DNA of 64,000 nucleotides from Gillisia xinjiangensis (GCF_046298265.1 NZ_JBKAHK010000002.1:744001-808000), one strand, 5' to 3'. Counted from the stretch's first letter, positions 1 to 9,460 are shown. The notes: generated from the sequence alone by a model not told the origin. Translations and numbers: made by a program.

Positions 1-549
1 TCCTGTCCCCTAATAATATCATTTTGTTTAGGAGATTACCGTCTTTAATGAATTTGACAAGATTATTCAGTAATGAATTGGTGCTAACAAAAAGACTAGC
101 TTCATCTTCTGTTACAATTGTGGAGGTCATTGAGGCTTCATCCAGAATATAAATCGTACGGTTCTTTACTGGATTAGGTTTAAGTATAAAAGAACTTCTC
201 CTGTATTAAGATCGGATTCTGTGTTTTAAATGAGCGAATGTATTGTAGAGCTTATGGTTCTTGATTTCTTTCCCAAAATTCTTGCCGCGCTTCCTGTAGG
301 TGCCGCAATTTTATAATTTATATCTTTAGAATTAAGGAACTGAATAAAGTTGTGGTAATGGAAGTTTTACCCGTACCGGCGGCACTACTTAAAATAGGGA
401 AGTCCTCGAGATTTATCTTTGGAAACAAATTTTTCCATAGCAAGGAGTGCTTTCTCCTGATCTGCGGTTGGGAATTTGAATTCCAGGAAATTTATATTTA
501 CGGCCTTGCTTGTTTTAGCCTTATTATTTTCTCCTACCTCTTTTGCCAT
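1..549 (-). pseudogene. Broken RecD-like ATP-dependent helicase, N-terminal part
   Basis: The reverse strand from the ATG at 549 reads an N-terminus rich in Lys/Glu and then FPTADQEKALLAMEKF, typical of P-loop helicases. A Walker A (AAGTGKTS) follows in another frame near 363-383, then APTGSAARILGKK in a third frame, and then a Walker B (ILDEASM) near 128-142 running into ILLGDR at the window edge. The motif order is that of RecD-like superfamily 1 helicases, but at least three frame changes or stops interrupt it. The gene therefore looks inactivated, and its 3' part lies outside the window. The interpretation rests on motif recognition only; sequencing error is a less likely cause because there are several lesions. 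Confidence 0.72.
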
Positions 550-1164
550 TGTAGTTATTTAATCCATCGTTGATGGTTTAATTTCCCGAGGACTGCCCGA
601 ATCATTCAGGCGGGATTGCCTCGCTTTTTTAAAAATATTTTTCACCCGTCTACCTCTTTAAATCGTTCACTTAATTATTTAAATTGCCAGGGGTATAATA
701 TATTTTTATGGTTGGTCTCAGATACCACGCCTCTTAATTAGTTTACGGCATCCCAGAATTTTTTTTTCATAATCAATGTCTTCTTTTGCCATTTATAAAA
801 GATGGTGAGTTTAGTTTGTACAAAAAGGATCAAAGTAGGGGAAGATTTGAAGTGGAAAGTTAGCTATTTTTTCAACACTAGTAAAGGTTTTGAAACAATG
901 CTTCACGGTTACTTGCTCTGTTGCACCGGCGGTTGGTAATTTTCAACGGCCGCGGTTATTTTCTGCTGTTTGACGGTTAGGTTGGGCAGGGCTTTTTATA
1001 AGTGAATAACCAAAATGAACAAGTAATTTGTTTTATTCCAGTTATATCGACAAACCCTTCATTGTGGTCTGAAATAAAAACACCAGCATCGGTAAAATAT
1101 GCTCATATTCCGACTTGAAAATCCATCTCAGTGCATTTAGAATTTGATATTTGGATGTTTTGAG
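550..1164. other. Intergenic stretch without recognised gene
   Basis: About 600 bases between the helicase remnant and the DUF5916 gene. No convincing reading frame, RNA gene or terminator was found. Short stop-rich pieces next to a decayed gene suggest that this is also degenerated coding DNA. Confidence 0.5.
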
Positions 1165-3594
1165 TTATTGTTTCTTAAACAAGCCGGAAATTTGATTATA
1201 ATCTAGAAAGTATTGAAGTTTTAAGGAGAAAACATTGTTAATAGGTTGCCTGAATAAGGCATCGATACTTTTGGTGTACGAATCTTGAGCATCGGAATCG
1301 AAATTGAACAGCTGGTTACGATAAAGTGCAGTCACAAAACTTCCTGGTGCAAATTGCCAGGAATAGCCAAGATCGAAATTCCAGGTAGAGAAATTGATAT
1401 CCGGGTTATTAGGGATGTTCGTGGTGGTATATCCTGTTGTGCTTGTAACCCGCCCATTATCCTTTAAACTTAACAATTGCTCATCATATCTAACAATCCC
1501 CCAGTAATTTCTAAGGGTAAGCGATAAGGTATGATTAGGGTTGAAGTTGTAACCCGCACGTACGGTTTGCTCGATCTCTTCTCGCTGGCGGTCTCCAAAT
1601 ATTACATCCTCGTCCACCTGAGTAACATAACCTCTATCTCCAGTATAGTAATCTCTGGAGAAGAAATAAGAGATCATAAATTTATCGTTAAAGCGTATTT
1701 GAGGCCCAAGTCCGAACCAATAATTAAAGTAATCACGACCATCTTCTAAAAGGGTCTCTGCTCCAATATTGGCACTTAATGCTACCTTTTTATTATTGTT
1801 GGATTGCCACCAACCATTTAGGTTTACTCCATTTTCTGTAATAAAATAACTTCCCGCTTTTCTTGGCTCAAAATAATCGTATTGTTTCCCTGGTTTTAGA
1901 TTAATGTTGAAGCCCATTTCATTCAATTTTTTGGTTGAACCATTCGTGTTTAGCCCCATTCCGAGACCTGTAAAGGTACTTGGATTTGCCAGTCTGGTAT
2001 AGTTCACATAGAAATTGGAGAAGTAACGGTTCCATTTCCCTGATGGCTCAAAAGTTCGATAATTAATGTCGATTCCAAAATCGTTATAATTATTCCTAAA
2101 CTGCAAACCAAGATCGTTAGGGTTGTATTTCGTGTCGGCATAACTGTGATCTACACTATATCTTAAATTCCCGTGTGCCTTACGTGCCGCGACAAAACTA
2201 CTAAATCCTGTTTCCATACCAGACTCCAGGTTGACATTACTCAGTTTAAGATCGCCCCGCACCTGATAGGTATTTCGCTTATTCATAATGCTGGACGTAA
2301 GTGCGGTAACATTGGCATCTCTAAAAGAACCATCCCTGGTTACATTGGTATTGATGATCCCAACAGAGGAATTCCCTTTAAATTGTTGGTCTACCACCAC
2401 GATGTTATAGTTGGTAAAAGGCTCTACCACCTGCTTCCTTCTGTCTCCAGTAGCTGTATTTTCTATGGTTGCTTCTGCTTTTTCAGTAAAGGAATTAAAG
2501 AAGCCCAAACCCAGACCATTTGCTGTTCTTCCAGAAACCTTAATAGCATTTAGCACCTTCACCGATTCAGGAAAATATACCACTTCTTCATTCTCAGATG
2601 TCACCGGACTTTTGATAGGTGCTCCTCCAACTCTTCTGGAAAAGAACAGGTCTCCTTTGGAAAAAAGATCTACTCCTTCAGTAAAAAATTGTCTTTGTTC
2701 AGAAAATGTTTGCTCGAAAGGCCCAAGATTTAAAGTGATATTATCGAATCCTGTTTGTGAGAAATCAGGAATTAAAGTAGCATCCAGGGTAAAGTTTTCG
2801 GTAAGACCGTATTTCACATCTAAGCCTGCATTGAAGTTAGATTTGTATGCCCCGTCATAATAATTTTGAACGGTAGAAACAAACGGATAAAGGGAAAGTC
2901 TTGTTGGAGGATCCAAATCCTTCAAACCTTTTAATTCCCCATGGTACAAGCCAATATTCCCTTTAGAAACATCTATAGGATTCCAGGTATATTGAGATTC
3001 ATCTCTTCTAAACCTTCTGTGAAATTGAATTCCCCAGGTTTCTACATCTTTATTATTGAATCTAAGACAACGGTAAGGGATCTTCATCTCCACGATCCAT
3101 CCATCTTCCACGATCTCTACCGCACTACTCCAAACGCTATTCCATCCAAAATCCTCGCCCACACTTGGGGTAGAAATGGCATCGGCTTGGGTTCCGGAGG
3201 CAAATACAAAGAATTCGGTGTCATTTTGAGCGTCGTTATTGGGGTTTACTACAAATCCGAAGAAATCGGCACTTCCAAAATTATCCCGGCTGGAAAGCTG
3301 CTTTGAGATTTTTGTTGGATCGTCGTATAGGTATGCAGCGATGTATAAAGCGGAGTTGTCATACGAAAGCTTCACCACGGTTTTGTTGTTTTCGGTCTCC
3401 TTAACGTTCATGTTAGGCCGAAACTGAATAAAGTCTACCGCTTCCTGAGCATTAACCCAAACTGCATCGTCCAGGATCCCGTCTATTTTTGGGGCCTCTG
3501 TTGCTCGTTGAATATGAAGTTGTTTCTTTGTTACTTGTGCGTTTGTAGTTAAACAAAAGCAGACGATGATTAGGGTTGAAAATGATAATTTCAT
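1165..3594 (-). CDS. DUF5916 outer-membrane protein with CBM9-like domain
   Basis: This 809-residue protein has a signal peptide (hydrophobic stretch ending near TTNAQ, residue 20). A family-9 carbohydrate-binding-like domain follows (residues about 28-220; PKIDGILDDAVW and the FFGFVVNPNNDAQNDTEF region are typical), and then a long beta-rich DUF5916 region with many alternating aromatic strands that should form an outer-membrane barrel. Family members are common in Bacteroidota and their substrate is not established. The CBM9-like domain suggests binding of a sugar or glycoconjugate at the cell surface, which is inference. It appears to be transcribed alone: 298 bp upstream separate it from surE on the same strand and no partner SusC/D genes are near. 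Confidence 0.85.
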   Translation of the reverse strand: MKLSFSTLIIVCFCLTTNAQVTKKQLHIQRATEAPKIDGILDDAVWVNAQEAVDFIQFRPNMNVKETENNKTVVKLSYDNSALYIAAYLYDDPTKISKQLSSRDNFGSADFFGFVVNPNNDAQNDTEFFVFASGTQADAISTPSVGEDFGWNSVWSSAVEIVEDGWIVEMKIPYRCLRFNNKDVETWGIQFHRRFRRDESQYTWNPIDVSKGNIGLYHGELKGLKDLDPPTRLSLYPFVSTVQNYYDGAYKSNFNAGLDVKYGLTENFTLDATLIPDFSQTGFDNITLNLGPFEQTFSEQRQFFTEGVDLFSKGDLFFSRRVGGAPIKSPVTSENEEVVYFPESVKVLNAIKVSGRTANGLGLGFFNSFTEKAEATIENTATGDRRKQVVEPFTNYNIVVVDQQFKGNSSVGIINTNVTRDGSFRDANVTALTSSIMNKRNTYQVRGDLKLSNVNLESGMETGFSSFVAARKAHGNLRYSVDHSYADTKYNPNDLGLQFRNNYNDFGIDINYRTFEPSGKWNRYFSNFYVNYTRLANPSTFTGLGMGLNTNGSTKKLNEMGFNINLKPGKQYDYFEPRKAGSYFITENGVNLNGWWQSNNNKKVALSANIGAETLLEDGRDYFNYWFGLGPQIRFNDKFMISYFFSRDYYTGDRGYVTQVDEDVIFGDRQREEIEQTVRAGYNFNPNHTLSLTLRNYWGIVRYDEQLLSLKDNGRVTSTTGYTTTNIPNNPDINFSTWNFDLGYSWQFAPGSFVTALYRNQLFNFDSDAQDSYTKSIDALFRQPINNVFSLKLQYFLDYNQISGLFKKQ

Positions 3595-3892
3595 TAAGAG
3601 TCGATTGATGTATCTGATTGATATCTAATAGACCCCATAAATAAGTGTTTGTTACAAAAGATGTCAAAGTTTATTTACAGTTTTGTGCAAATAAATTTTT
3701 GGAATAAAAAAATATTATGAACGCCTTTTTTTAATTAGAAAGGCGATTTTCACTTTTTGCTCAATGTCCTCTATTTAATTTATTAAGATTTTTCTTTTTT
3801 AAACTGCAGCTACGTTCTCTTATGGCACAAGTTGGCGGAGTAGGGGGGGTGTCTTTTAGGTAAATTCTGTGTCCCGCTGCTTAAAGGCTTCC

Positions 3893-4621
3893 CTATTTCT
3901 TTGAACGCTTTTTTAAATATTCAAAATCTGTAAGATCCAGGATCATTGGAGTGATACTTGTTTTTCCTTGTTTTACCGCCCAGCGGTCAGTTCCTTCGCC
4001 TTCAGGTTCAATTGGGGTAACCGTGAACCAGTAATGTTGCCTTCCCATGGGATCTTTATTGGCCACAACTTTCCCGTCATAATGCCTCACAGATTGGGCG
4101 GTCCACGCAACTTCACCGCCAGGGAACCTTGGAAAATTGATATTTAATAGTTTCCGGTCGTTTTCATATACTACTTCTTTTAAAGCCTCCATCACGAAGG
4201 GTTCCAGGGCATCAAAATTGGTTTCTTCTTCCCCTATTGAAACGGATAGGGCGATACCACGCACATCAAAAAGCACAGCCTGTCTTGCGGCCGACAAGGT
4301 GCCCGAATGCCAGGCAGAATTTCCCAGATTTGAACCGATATTGATTCCCGATAATACCAGGTCTATGTCCTGGAAAAGATGAGTTCCCAGCGCAACACAA
4401 TCGGCTGGGGTACCACTTACCCTAAATGCCTTAATATTTTCGAAATGGATGGGAGATTTTTTATAGGTAATAGGTTTTCCTGAAGTTATCGCCTGCCCCA
4501 TGGAGGATTGTTCCACATCGGGTGCCATAACTATTACTTCCCCAAAAGCGGAAGCCACCCTTGCAAGGCAGGAAAGCCCCGGACTGTATATTCCATCATC
4601 ATTGGTTACCAGAATTTTCAT
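3893..4621 (-). CDS. surE: 5'/3'-nucleotidase SurE
   Basis: SurE removes phosphate from nucleoside 5'- and 3'-monophosphates in the cytoplasm, using a divalent metal. The 242-residue sequence starts with the diagnostic MKILVTNDDGIYSPG, whose paired aspartates bind metal. It also has the conserved SGTPADCVALG, the LVLSGINIGSNLG loop with the metal-binding Asn, and YSGT-equivalent WHSGTLSAARQA. Length matches the family (about 250). It is divergent from the lipid kinase gene, with about 220 bp between them. Confidence 0.96.
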   Translation of the reverse strand: MKILVTNDDGIYSPGLSCLARVASAFGEVIVMAPDVEQSSMGQAITSGKPITYKKSPIHFENIKAFRVSGTPADCVALGTHLFQDIDLVLSGINIGSNLGNSAWHSGTLSAARQAVLFDVRGIALSVSIGEEETNFDALEPFVMEALKEVVYENDRKLLNINFPRFPGGEVAWTAQSVRHYDGKVVANKDPMGRQHYWFTVTPIEPEGEGTDRWAVKQGKTSITPMILDLTDFEYLKKRSKK

Positions 4622-4809
4622 TGCTTTATTATTTTATTTAACAAAATGGTTTAAAGCTTTTAAATATGAATTTAATAAAATCCACGCTTTTAAAATTTAT
4701 TCGTTTTTAAATTGTTCTTAATTTATACATAATTTAATATAATGAACCCGGTTTAGAGAATAAATCATAACATATAGTTAATCCAAATTTCTCCTTGCCG
4801 GGCTATACT

Positions 4810-4817
4810 TATATTTG
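4810..4817 (+). promoter_or_regulatory. Candidate -7 element of the lipid kinase gene
   Basis: TATATTTG fits the Bacteroidota -7 consensus TANNTTTG, 22 bases before the start codon of the downstream gene. A TTT lies 19 bases upstream as a weak -33 element. Confidence 0.45.
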
Positions 4818-4839
4818 AGTTAATGCAATACAGGTCACA

Positions 4840-5730
4840 ATGAAGAATATTTTGATCGTACATAATCCTACCGCAGGCGATGCCGAACATTCCAAACAGT
4901 TCCTAGTAGATTTTTTCAAGGATACCGGAATGGTAACTACTTATGTGTCCTCTGATGAGGCAGGGTGGGAACAAAGTCTCCGCAATAAACCAGATGCCAT
5001 CTATTTGGCCGGAGGGGACGGCACAGTGCATTCCCTGGCCATAGAACTTCTCAAAATAAAAAACCCGGATGAGAGGCCACCTGTTCTCTTGCAGCCTTTG
5101 GGTACAGCCAATAATATTGCCACCACCCTCTCAATTAAGGAAAAGGAAGTTTTCCTCCCTATAGATCCCAATGCCGAAAAAAGAAAATTCGATTGTGGTA
5201 AAGTCAGTGGGATAAAGGGAGATGGGATCTTTCTGGAAGGAGTTGGTATGGGAATATTTCCTGAATTAATTGCTGAAATGAAAAAGCAGGAGGTTAATCC
5301 TGAAGAAAAATTGGATCGATCCCTGAATGTTTTGTTGAAGATCGTTAAAAAATATAAGGCGCAAAAAGCTAAGATCGAATTAGATGGATTTACTGTTAAG
5401 GGATCGTTTTTAATGGTTGAAGTAATGAACATCCGTTATATAGGCCCTAAACTTCACCTCGCCCCGGATGCAAATCCCGGGGATGGATATTTAAACCTTG
5501 TAATGATCCCGGAAAATAAAAGGGAAGAATTAGAAGCGTATGTTAAATCATTAATCGCTGGTAAAAACTCGTATGATCTTAGGAAAATGATTTTTTCTTT
5601 ACGGGTTCAAAAATTAAAAATTAAATGGAAAGGTTCAAAAGTGCATCTGGATGATGCCTTGGATGAGGATTATTCGGGGGAAAAAATAAAAATGAAGATC
5701 TTGCCGGGGGCATTGACCTTTTTAAAATAA
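4840..5730 (+). CDS. Diacylglycerol kinase family lipid kinase
   Basis: This 296-residue soluble enzyme belongs to the DAG kinase/sphingosine kinase/YegS fold. The N-terminus IVHNPTAGD is the first nucleotide-binding loop, YLAGGDGTVHSLA (about residues 55-67) is the GGDGT ATP-binding signature, and PLGTANNIATTL is the conserved second loop. The C-terminal beta-sandwich half includes GVGMGIFPEL and a typical ending around the DDAL(D)ED region. Such enzymes phosphorylate a membrane lipid headgroup from the cytoplasmic face; the actual lipid cannot be told. It is convergent with the GH130 gene downstream. Confidence 0.9.
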   Translation: MKNILIVHNPTAGDAEHSKQFLVDFFKDTGMVTTYVSSDEAGWEQSLRNKPDAIYLAGGDGTVHSLAIELLKIKNPDERPPVLLQPLGTANNIATTLSIKEKEVFLPIDPNAEKRKFDCGKVSGIKGDGIFLEGVGMGIFPELIAEMKKQEVNPEEKLDRSLNVLLKIVKKYKAQKAKIELDGFTVKGSFLMVEVMNIRYIGPKLHLAPDANPGDGYLNLVMIPENKREELEAYVKSLIAGKNSYDLRKMIFSLRVQKLKIKWKGSKVHLDDALDEDYSGEKIKMKILPGALTFLK

Positions 5731-5797
5731 AAATATAAAGGATGCAGGTTATTTGCGTTATGTTTTGCTTAAAGCTCTCGTTAAACTTCTTTTTTTC

Positions 5798-6946
5798 CTA
5801 AGGTTCAGAAATATCTATTTTTTCCGGTTCACTATTTTCCCATTTTACAACTCCCACCATACTATCTGCGGTGCCATAGTATAAATACCATGCATCGTTA
5901 AAATAAACAAGGCCTTCAATAAAAGTAGTGCCATCTACATATTGTCCGGATTTTTCAAAAGGCAATTCGGGTTTAATAAATTCTTCATCGGCTCTGTCCA
6001 GTAACTTCCAGGGTTCTTCAGAATCAAATAATGCCTGGCCGCCGGTGTACATGCGGTTTGCCAGATCCTGATCTCCTATATTCCGGGAATTCCCTGCATT
6101 GTAAAGCACTACAATTCCGTCCTTGGTTAAAAGCGGTGGCGGTCCTGCTTCCACCAACCAGGAATCAAAATAACCTGGGCGCGGACTTAATACCGGAGCC
6201 AGATTCCCTTCATAATCCTCTACAGGCTCCCAGTTTATAAGGTCTTCGGAACTTGCAAGCCAAATATGTGGAACCCCAAAATACATCCAGTATTTTCCGT
6301 TAATTTTTGCTGCCACCAGCTTATCATCTTTTAATTGAGTTACGATGGCACCCGATTTTGTTTCAAGGTTATGATATTTTCCGTCTTTCCATTCCTCAAA
6401 TATAGGCCCGTGCTTTTCCCAATTTTCAAGATCGGTAGAAGTGGCCACAGCCAATCTTGGAATAGTTCTGTTCCATTGTGTATAGGTTAGGATATAGGTG
6501 TTTTCAGTGGTTTCCACTATTCGGGGATCCTCCGTTCCTCCTGTCCATTCGTATTGTTTTTGATCGTCTTCATCCGGATAAAATACAGGTTGATTATTCT
6601 GAATATATTTTTCTCCATCTTCCGAAATTGCCAATCCAATTCTGGAGGTGTGGCCTCCAATTTCTTTTTCACCTAATTTCTCTTCGGCTCTATAAAAAAC
6701 ATGTATTTTTCCATCCTTCACTATGGCTGCCGGATTGAACGTCGCCATGGATTCCCAATTGATAATCCTGTTTGTCATAGGATCCTTAAATTCAGTTTCT
6801 CCGTTTTTCTGTATGATTGGTTGTGCATCCTCAAATCTTTCAAAAGGTCCCAACATCCATTCCTTTTCCAATTCCTGGGCATACCCAAAAACCCCTGAAA
6901 CCAATGTTATAAGCAGTATCAGGTAGATATTTTTAAAGTTCGTCAT
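5798..6946 (-). CDS. Exported GH130-like glycosidase/phosphorylase
   Basis: This 382-residue protein has a clear signal peptide (LILLITLVSGVFGYAQ) and a five-bladed beta-propeller of the GH130 type. ATFNPAAIVKDGKIHVFYRAEE, GGTEDPRIVE with the expected acidic residues, and WLVEAGPPPLLTKDG match blades of this family. GH130 enzymes act on beta-mannosides, by phosphorolysis or hydrolysis. A periplasmic or secreted location favours hydrolysis, because phosphate-dependent members are usually cytosolic (inference). A second, cytosolic GH130 member lies at 23884-24930. No SusC/D or transporter genes are next to it. Confidence 0.85.
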   Translation of the reverse strand: MTNFKNIYLILLITLVSGVFGYAQELEKEWMLGPFERFEDAQPIIQKNGETEFKDPMTNRIINWESMATFNPAAIVKDGKIHVFYRAEEKLGEKEIGGHTSRIGLAISEDGEKYIQNNQPVFYPDEDDQKQYEWTGGTEDPRIVETTENTYILTYTQWNRTIPRLAVATSTDLENWEKHGPIFEEWKDGKYHNLETKSGAIVTQLKDDKLVAAKINGKYWMYFGVPHIWLASSEDLINWEPVEDYEGNLAPVLSPRPGYFDSWLVEAGPPPLLTKDGIVVLYNAGNSRNIGDQDLANRMYTGGQALFDSEEPWKLLDRADEEFIKPELPFEKSGQYVDGTTFIEGLVYFNDAWYLYYGTADSMVGVVKWENSEPEKIDISEP

Positions 6947-7147
6947 GGTATCTTTTTGGTATTAGAAATCTTTATTTTCTGGATTTTACAATCTTCAAAT
7001 AGATCTGTTATTCACTTCGGAATATGTAAAGATAGTTGTAAATTGATCAATTTAGAACATATTTAGGTTAAGAAAATTTGTTGTTTCCATTTCTGATTTA
7101 TGAAGATTAGTAGTTATTTTAGCATAACCACAACTTAAATTGAAAAC

Positions 7148-7927
7148 ATGAAAAAAGGATTTTTAATCGATATGGATGGTGTTATTTATGGAAATGACAC
7201 ATTAATACCGGGAGCCGATAAATTTATTGCCGAGCTTCAGAAGAAAAAAATACCATTTCTCTTTATGACCAATAACAGCCAGCGTACCCCGTTGGATACG
7301 GTTAATAAGGTAGCGAAAATGGGAATTAAAATCAAAGAAGAGAACGTGTATACAAGTGCGATGGCAACTGCCTTCTTTTTATCTTTTATGCAGCCTAATG
7401 GTAGTGCCTATGTTTTGGGAGAGGGCGGATTAATAACCAGTCTGGCCCAAAATGGCTATAATCTTGTAAATCATAATCCCGATTTTGTTGTGGTGGGCGA
7501 AGGCAGAAATTTCACTTTGGAAATGGTGAATAATGCTGTGGATATGATCTTATCCGGCTCTAAATTTATCGCAACCAACCTGGATCCCTCTCCCAAGAAA
7601 AAGGGATGGTCTAACCTGGGGATAAAGGCAATCGTAAAAATGATAGAGGAAGCTACCGGGAAAAAAGCTTTTTCAGTAGGAAAACCAAGTCCGGTAATGA
7701 TGCGTGCTGCCCGGAAATATCTTGGTCTGGAAGCAAGTGAAACCATCATAATAGGGGATACTATGGATACGGATATTCTTGGTGGGGTGCAGCTGGGATA
7801 TACCACGATTCTTACATTATCCGGAGTATCCACCAAGGAAAACCTGATAGATTATGCTTTTAAACCAGATCTCATCATAAATTCTGTAGCCGATATTGAA
7901 CTGGAAAAAGTTTTGGCGCTAAAGTAA
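7148..7927 (+). CDS. HAD-IIA family phosphatase (NagD-like)
   Basis: This 259-residue cytoplasmic hydrolase has HAD motif I (FLIDMDGVIYG, nucleophile Asp8), motif II (FMTNNSQRTP) and motif III/IV (SVGKPSP, then GDTMDTDILGG). The large cap between motifs II and III is the C2A type found in NagD, p-nitrophenylphosphatase and phosphoglycolate phosphatase relatives. It probably dephosphorylates a small phosphorylated metabolite, which cannot be specified from sequence. It seems monocistronic, with a poorly defined AT-rich upstream region. Confidence 0.9.
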   Translation: MKKGFLIDMDGVIYGNDTLIPGADKFIAELQKKKIPFLFMTNNSQRTPLDTVNKVAKMGIKIKEENVYTSAMATAFFLSFMQPNGSAYVLGEGGLITSLAQNGYNLVNHNPDFVVVGEGRNFTLEMVNNAVDMILSGSKFIATNLDPSPKKKGWSNLGIKAIVKMIEEATGKKAFSVGKPSPVMMRAARKYLGLEASETIIIGDTMDTDILGGVQLGYTTILTLSGVSTKENLIDYAFKPDLIINSVADIELEKVLALK

Positions 7928-7991
7928 TATGTTGTTGCTAAGTAGAAAAAAGAGTATTACCCATCTTATTGAAACTTCAATTTCTTTAAAA

Positions 7992-8198
7992 TTACGAAGT
8001 TTTTCTTTTTTTAGGTTTTCTTTTTTTTCTGGTAGCAAGACTATAAACCAGATAACCGGTTCCTGCCGCGGCAAGAACTCCAATCCCTGCTAAGCCAATA
8101 CTATATAATATTACATGCTTTGTAAGGATTGCTTTTCCAACTTTTAGCGCTACGGCAGTTTTTAATGCTTTTCCTCCTGTATGTAGTATATTGCTCAT
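7992..8198 (-). CDS. Small basic single-pass membrane protein
   Basis: This 68-residue protein has an amphipathic N-terminus, a Gly/Ala-rich hydrophobic segment (about residues 30-53, YSIGLAGIGVLAAAGTGYLVYS) and a strongly basic tail (RKKRKPKKRKTS) that should stay in the cytoplasm. I do not recognise a family. Codon usage and the clean membrane-helix pattern support a real gene. It lies between the HAD phosphatase gene and the PAS gene, about 200 bp from the latter on the same strand. Confidence 0.6.
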   Translation of the reverse strand: MSNILHTGGKALKTAVALKVGKAILTKHVILYSIGLAGIGVLAAAGTGYLVYSLATRKKRKPKKRKTS

Positions 8199-8396
8199 GA
8201 TTCCCTGATTTATATTGTTAAATACTTCTAAACTATCTCAACTTTAAAGTAGAGGGAATTTTGTAGGAATTACGTTAAAAATTTTGAAATAACACAGTTT
8301 TAACAAAGGCTGAAACAAATGGAAAGTTCTTAGTCTTAAATATGGTCTATTTGGAAAGTCTGTTTTTTAATTTTTTCAGAAGAATAAATAAAATTT

Positions 8397-8972
8397 TTAA
8401 GCTACTTCCTTTTCTATCGCCAGAAAGTGGGTGAGGCTCGATCTACTGTTTAATAATGGAATAATTGTGATCTCGCATATATATTTCTCCTTATTCTTTC
8501 TGTAATTCACTACAATTTCAGAAAAAACATCAGACAATTCAAGTTTCTCTCGTATGCTTATCCTGGTTTCGGGTTTGGTGCCTGCACCCTGGAGAAATTT
8601 AGGTTGTTTTCCCAAAGCATAATTGGCTGGATATCCGGTCATTTTTGAAAAGCCTTTATTGACCCATTTAATGGTTTGGTTTGCATCTGTAAGCACAAGC
8701 GCATCATAATCCTTATTCAGGATCAATTCGTGGTCAAATTTCCATTCCTTGGCGGTATCGTGAATAAGTAGACTGGCTAGATCCATTTTTTTACGTCCTT
8801 TTTCAAGAGACTGGAAGTGACTGCTGGAGAAAATATCCATGCTTAGCAGTGGACTTACCTGCTCATTAGGATGGATTTTATGTTTTATAGTCCTATATTC
8901 TTCGTTGCTCAGCGAGCTAAGATAAAGATCAAGACAAGCCATATTACTTAAATTATCTTTGAATTTGCTCAT
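8397..8972 (-). CDS. PAS/LOV-like protein lacking the flavin-reactive cysteine
   Basis: This 191-residue soluble protein has an unrecognised N-terminal part (residues 1-85) and a PAS domain (about 88-190). VLTDANQTIKWVNKGFSKMTGY and the GKQPKFLQGAGT segment closely resemble LOV photosensor domains, where the same loop reads GRNCRFLQG. The photoactive Cys is replaced by Pro, so covalent flavin photochemistry is not expected. No kinase or output domain is attached, which suggests a stand-alone signalling adaptor. It is separated by about 370 bp from the divergent cysteine-rich peptide gene. Confidence 0.8.
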   Translation of the reverse strand: MSKFKDNLSNMACLDLYLSSLSNEEYRTIKHKIHPNEQVSPLLSMDIFSSSHFQSLEKGRKKMDLASLLIHDTAKEWKFDHELILNKDYDALVLTDANQTIKWVNKGFSKMTGYPANYALGKQPKFLQGAGTKPETRISIREKLELSDVFSEIVVNYRKNKEKYICEITIIPLLNSRSSLTHFLAIEKEVA

Positions 8973-9341
8973 AATTGGATTATTTAAAGTTGGTTATTGC
9001 TCCTTAATTTTTGAAACCTATTTCGGTATTTTAAATCCTTATATTTTAAAAAAAATAAGAGGGAAAACATCTTTGGAATTTTGCAAATTTATTAACTGCA
9101 AACGGTAAATATAGAAGCTTGGTTTTATCTTTTTTAAATTTTAATAGGTTTTATGATTTGTTTGAGGCGCTGGATTTATCTATTTGGAAAAGTTGGAACA
9201 ATTTAAAAAAGGGCTTAATTTCGAGGCCAGAATTGATGCCGATATTATCCTTTGCAAATAAAATTCGCACAAAACAAAATTAAAAGTTTTGTATCTTTTT
9301 GGGTCTTAATTAGTCTTCTTATTGAACTTTAAACTATAGCC
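8973..9341. other. AT-rich divergent intergenic region
   Basis: This 369-bp region separates the PAS gene from the divergent cysteine-rich peptide gene. Apart from the dyad at 9269-9292 no gene, RNA or repeat was recognised. Its length suggests regulatory sites for both directions. Confidence 0.5.
9269..9299 (+). promoter_or_regulatory. Dyad overlapping a candidate promoter of the Cys-rich peptide gene
   Basis: ACAAAAC at 9269-9275 and GTTTTGT at 9286-9292 form a perfect 7-bp inverted repeat with a 10-bp AT spacer. The right arm runs into TATCTTTT (9292-9299), a near match to the TANNTTTG -7 element, about 43 bases before the peptide start codon. The layout suits an operator over a promoter; the binding factor is unknown. 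Confidence 0.45.
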
Positions 9342-9455
9342 ATGAATAATTGTAAATGCACTAATTGTGAATGCTCAAAATGTAATTGTGTAAACTGTCT
9401 TGAGAATAACTGTAGCTGTGCTGCATGTGATTGCGGTAAATGTGATTGCTGTTAA
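9342..9455 (+). CDS. 37-residue metallothionein-like cysteine-rich peptide
   Basis: The ATG at 9342 opens a 37-codon frame ending at TAA 9453-9455. Fourteen of 37 residues are Cys, arranged as repeated CxC, CxxC and a terminal CC (it begins MNNCKCTNCECSKCNC); the rest are mostly Asn, Lys, Asp, Glu, Ser and Ala with no aromatic residue. This is the composition of small metal-thiolate proteins such as metallothioneins. It lacks the His-containing zinc-finger pattern of the SmtA/BmtA bacterial class, so family membership is inferred from composition only. An intercistronic hairpin and an ECF sigma gene follow within 46 bp on the same strand. Likely role: binding soft metals (Zn, Cu, Cd) or acting as a thiol reserve. 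Confidence 0.75.
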   Translation: MNNCKCTNCECSKCNCVNCLENNCSCAACDCGKCDCC

Positions 9456-9460
9456 CTAAA

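Noticed and set aside
352..573. Plus-strand 73-codon frame at the left edge
   Set aside because: It lies opposite the helicase remnant, whose Walker A, Walker B and downstream motifs are clear on the minus strand.
5798..6946. A polysaccharide utilisation locus around the exported GH130 gene
   Set aside because: No SusC/SusD-like genes, transporter or regulator are adjacent.
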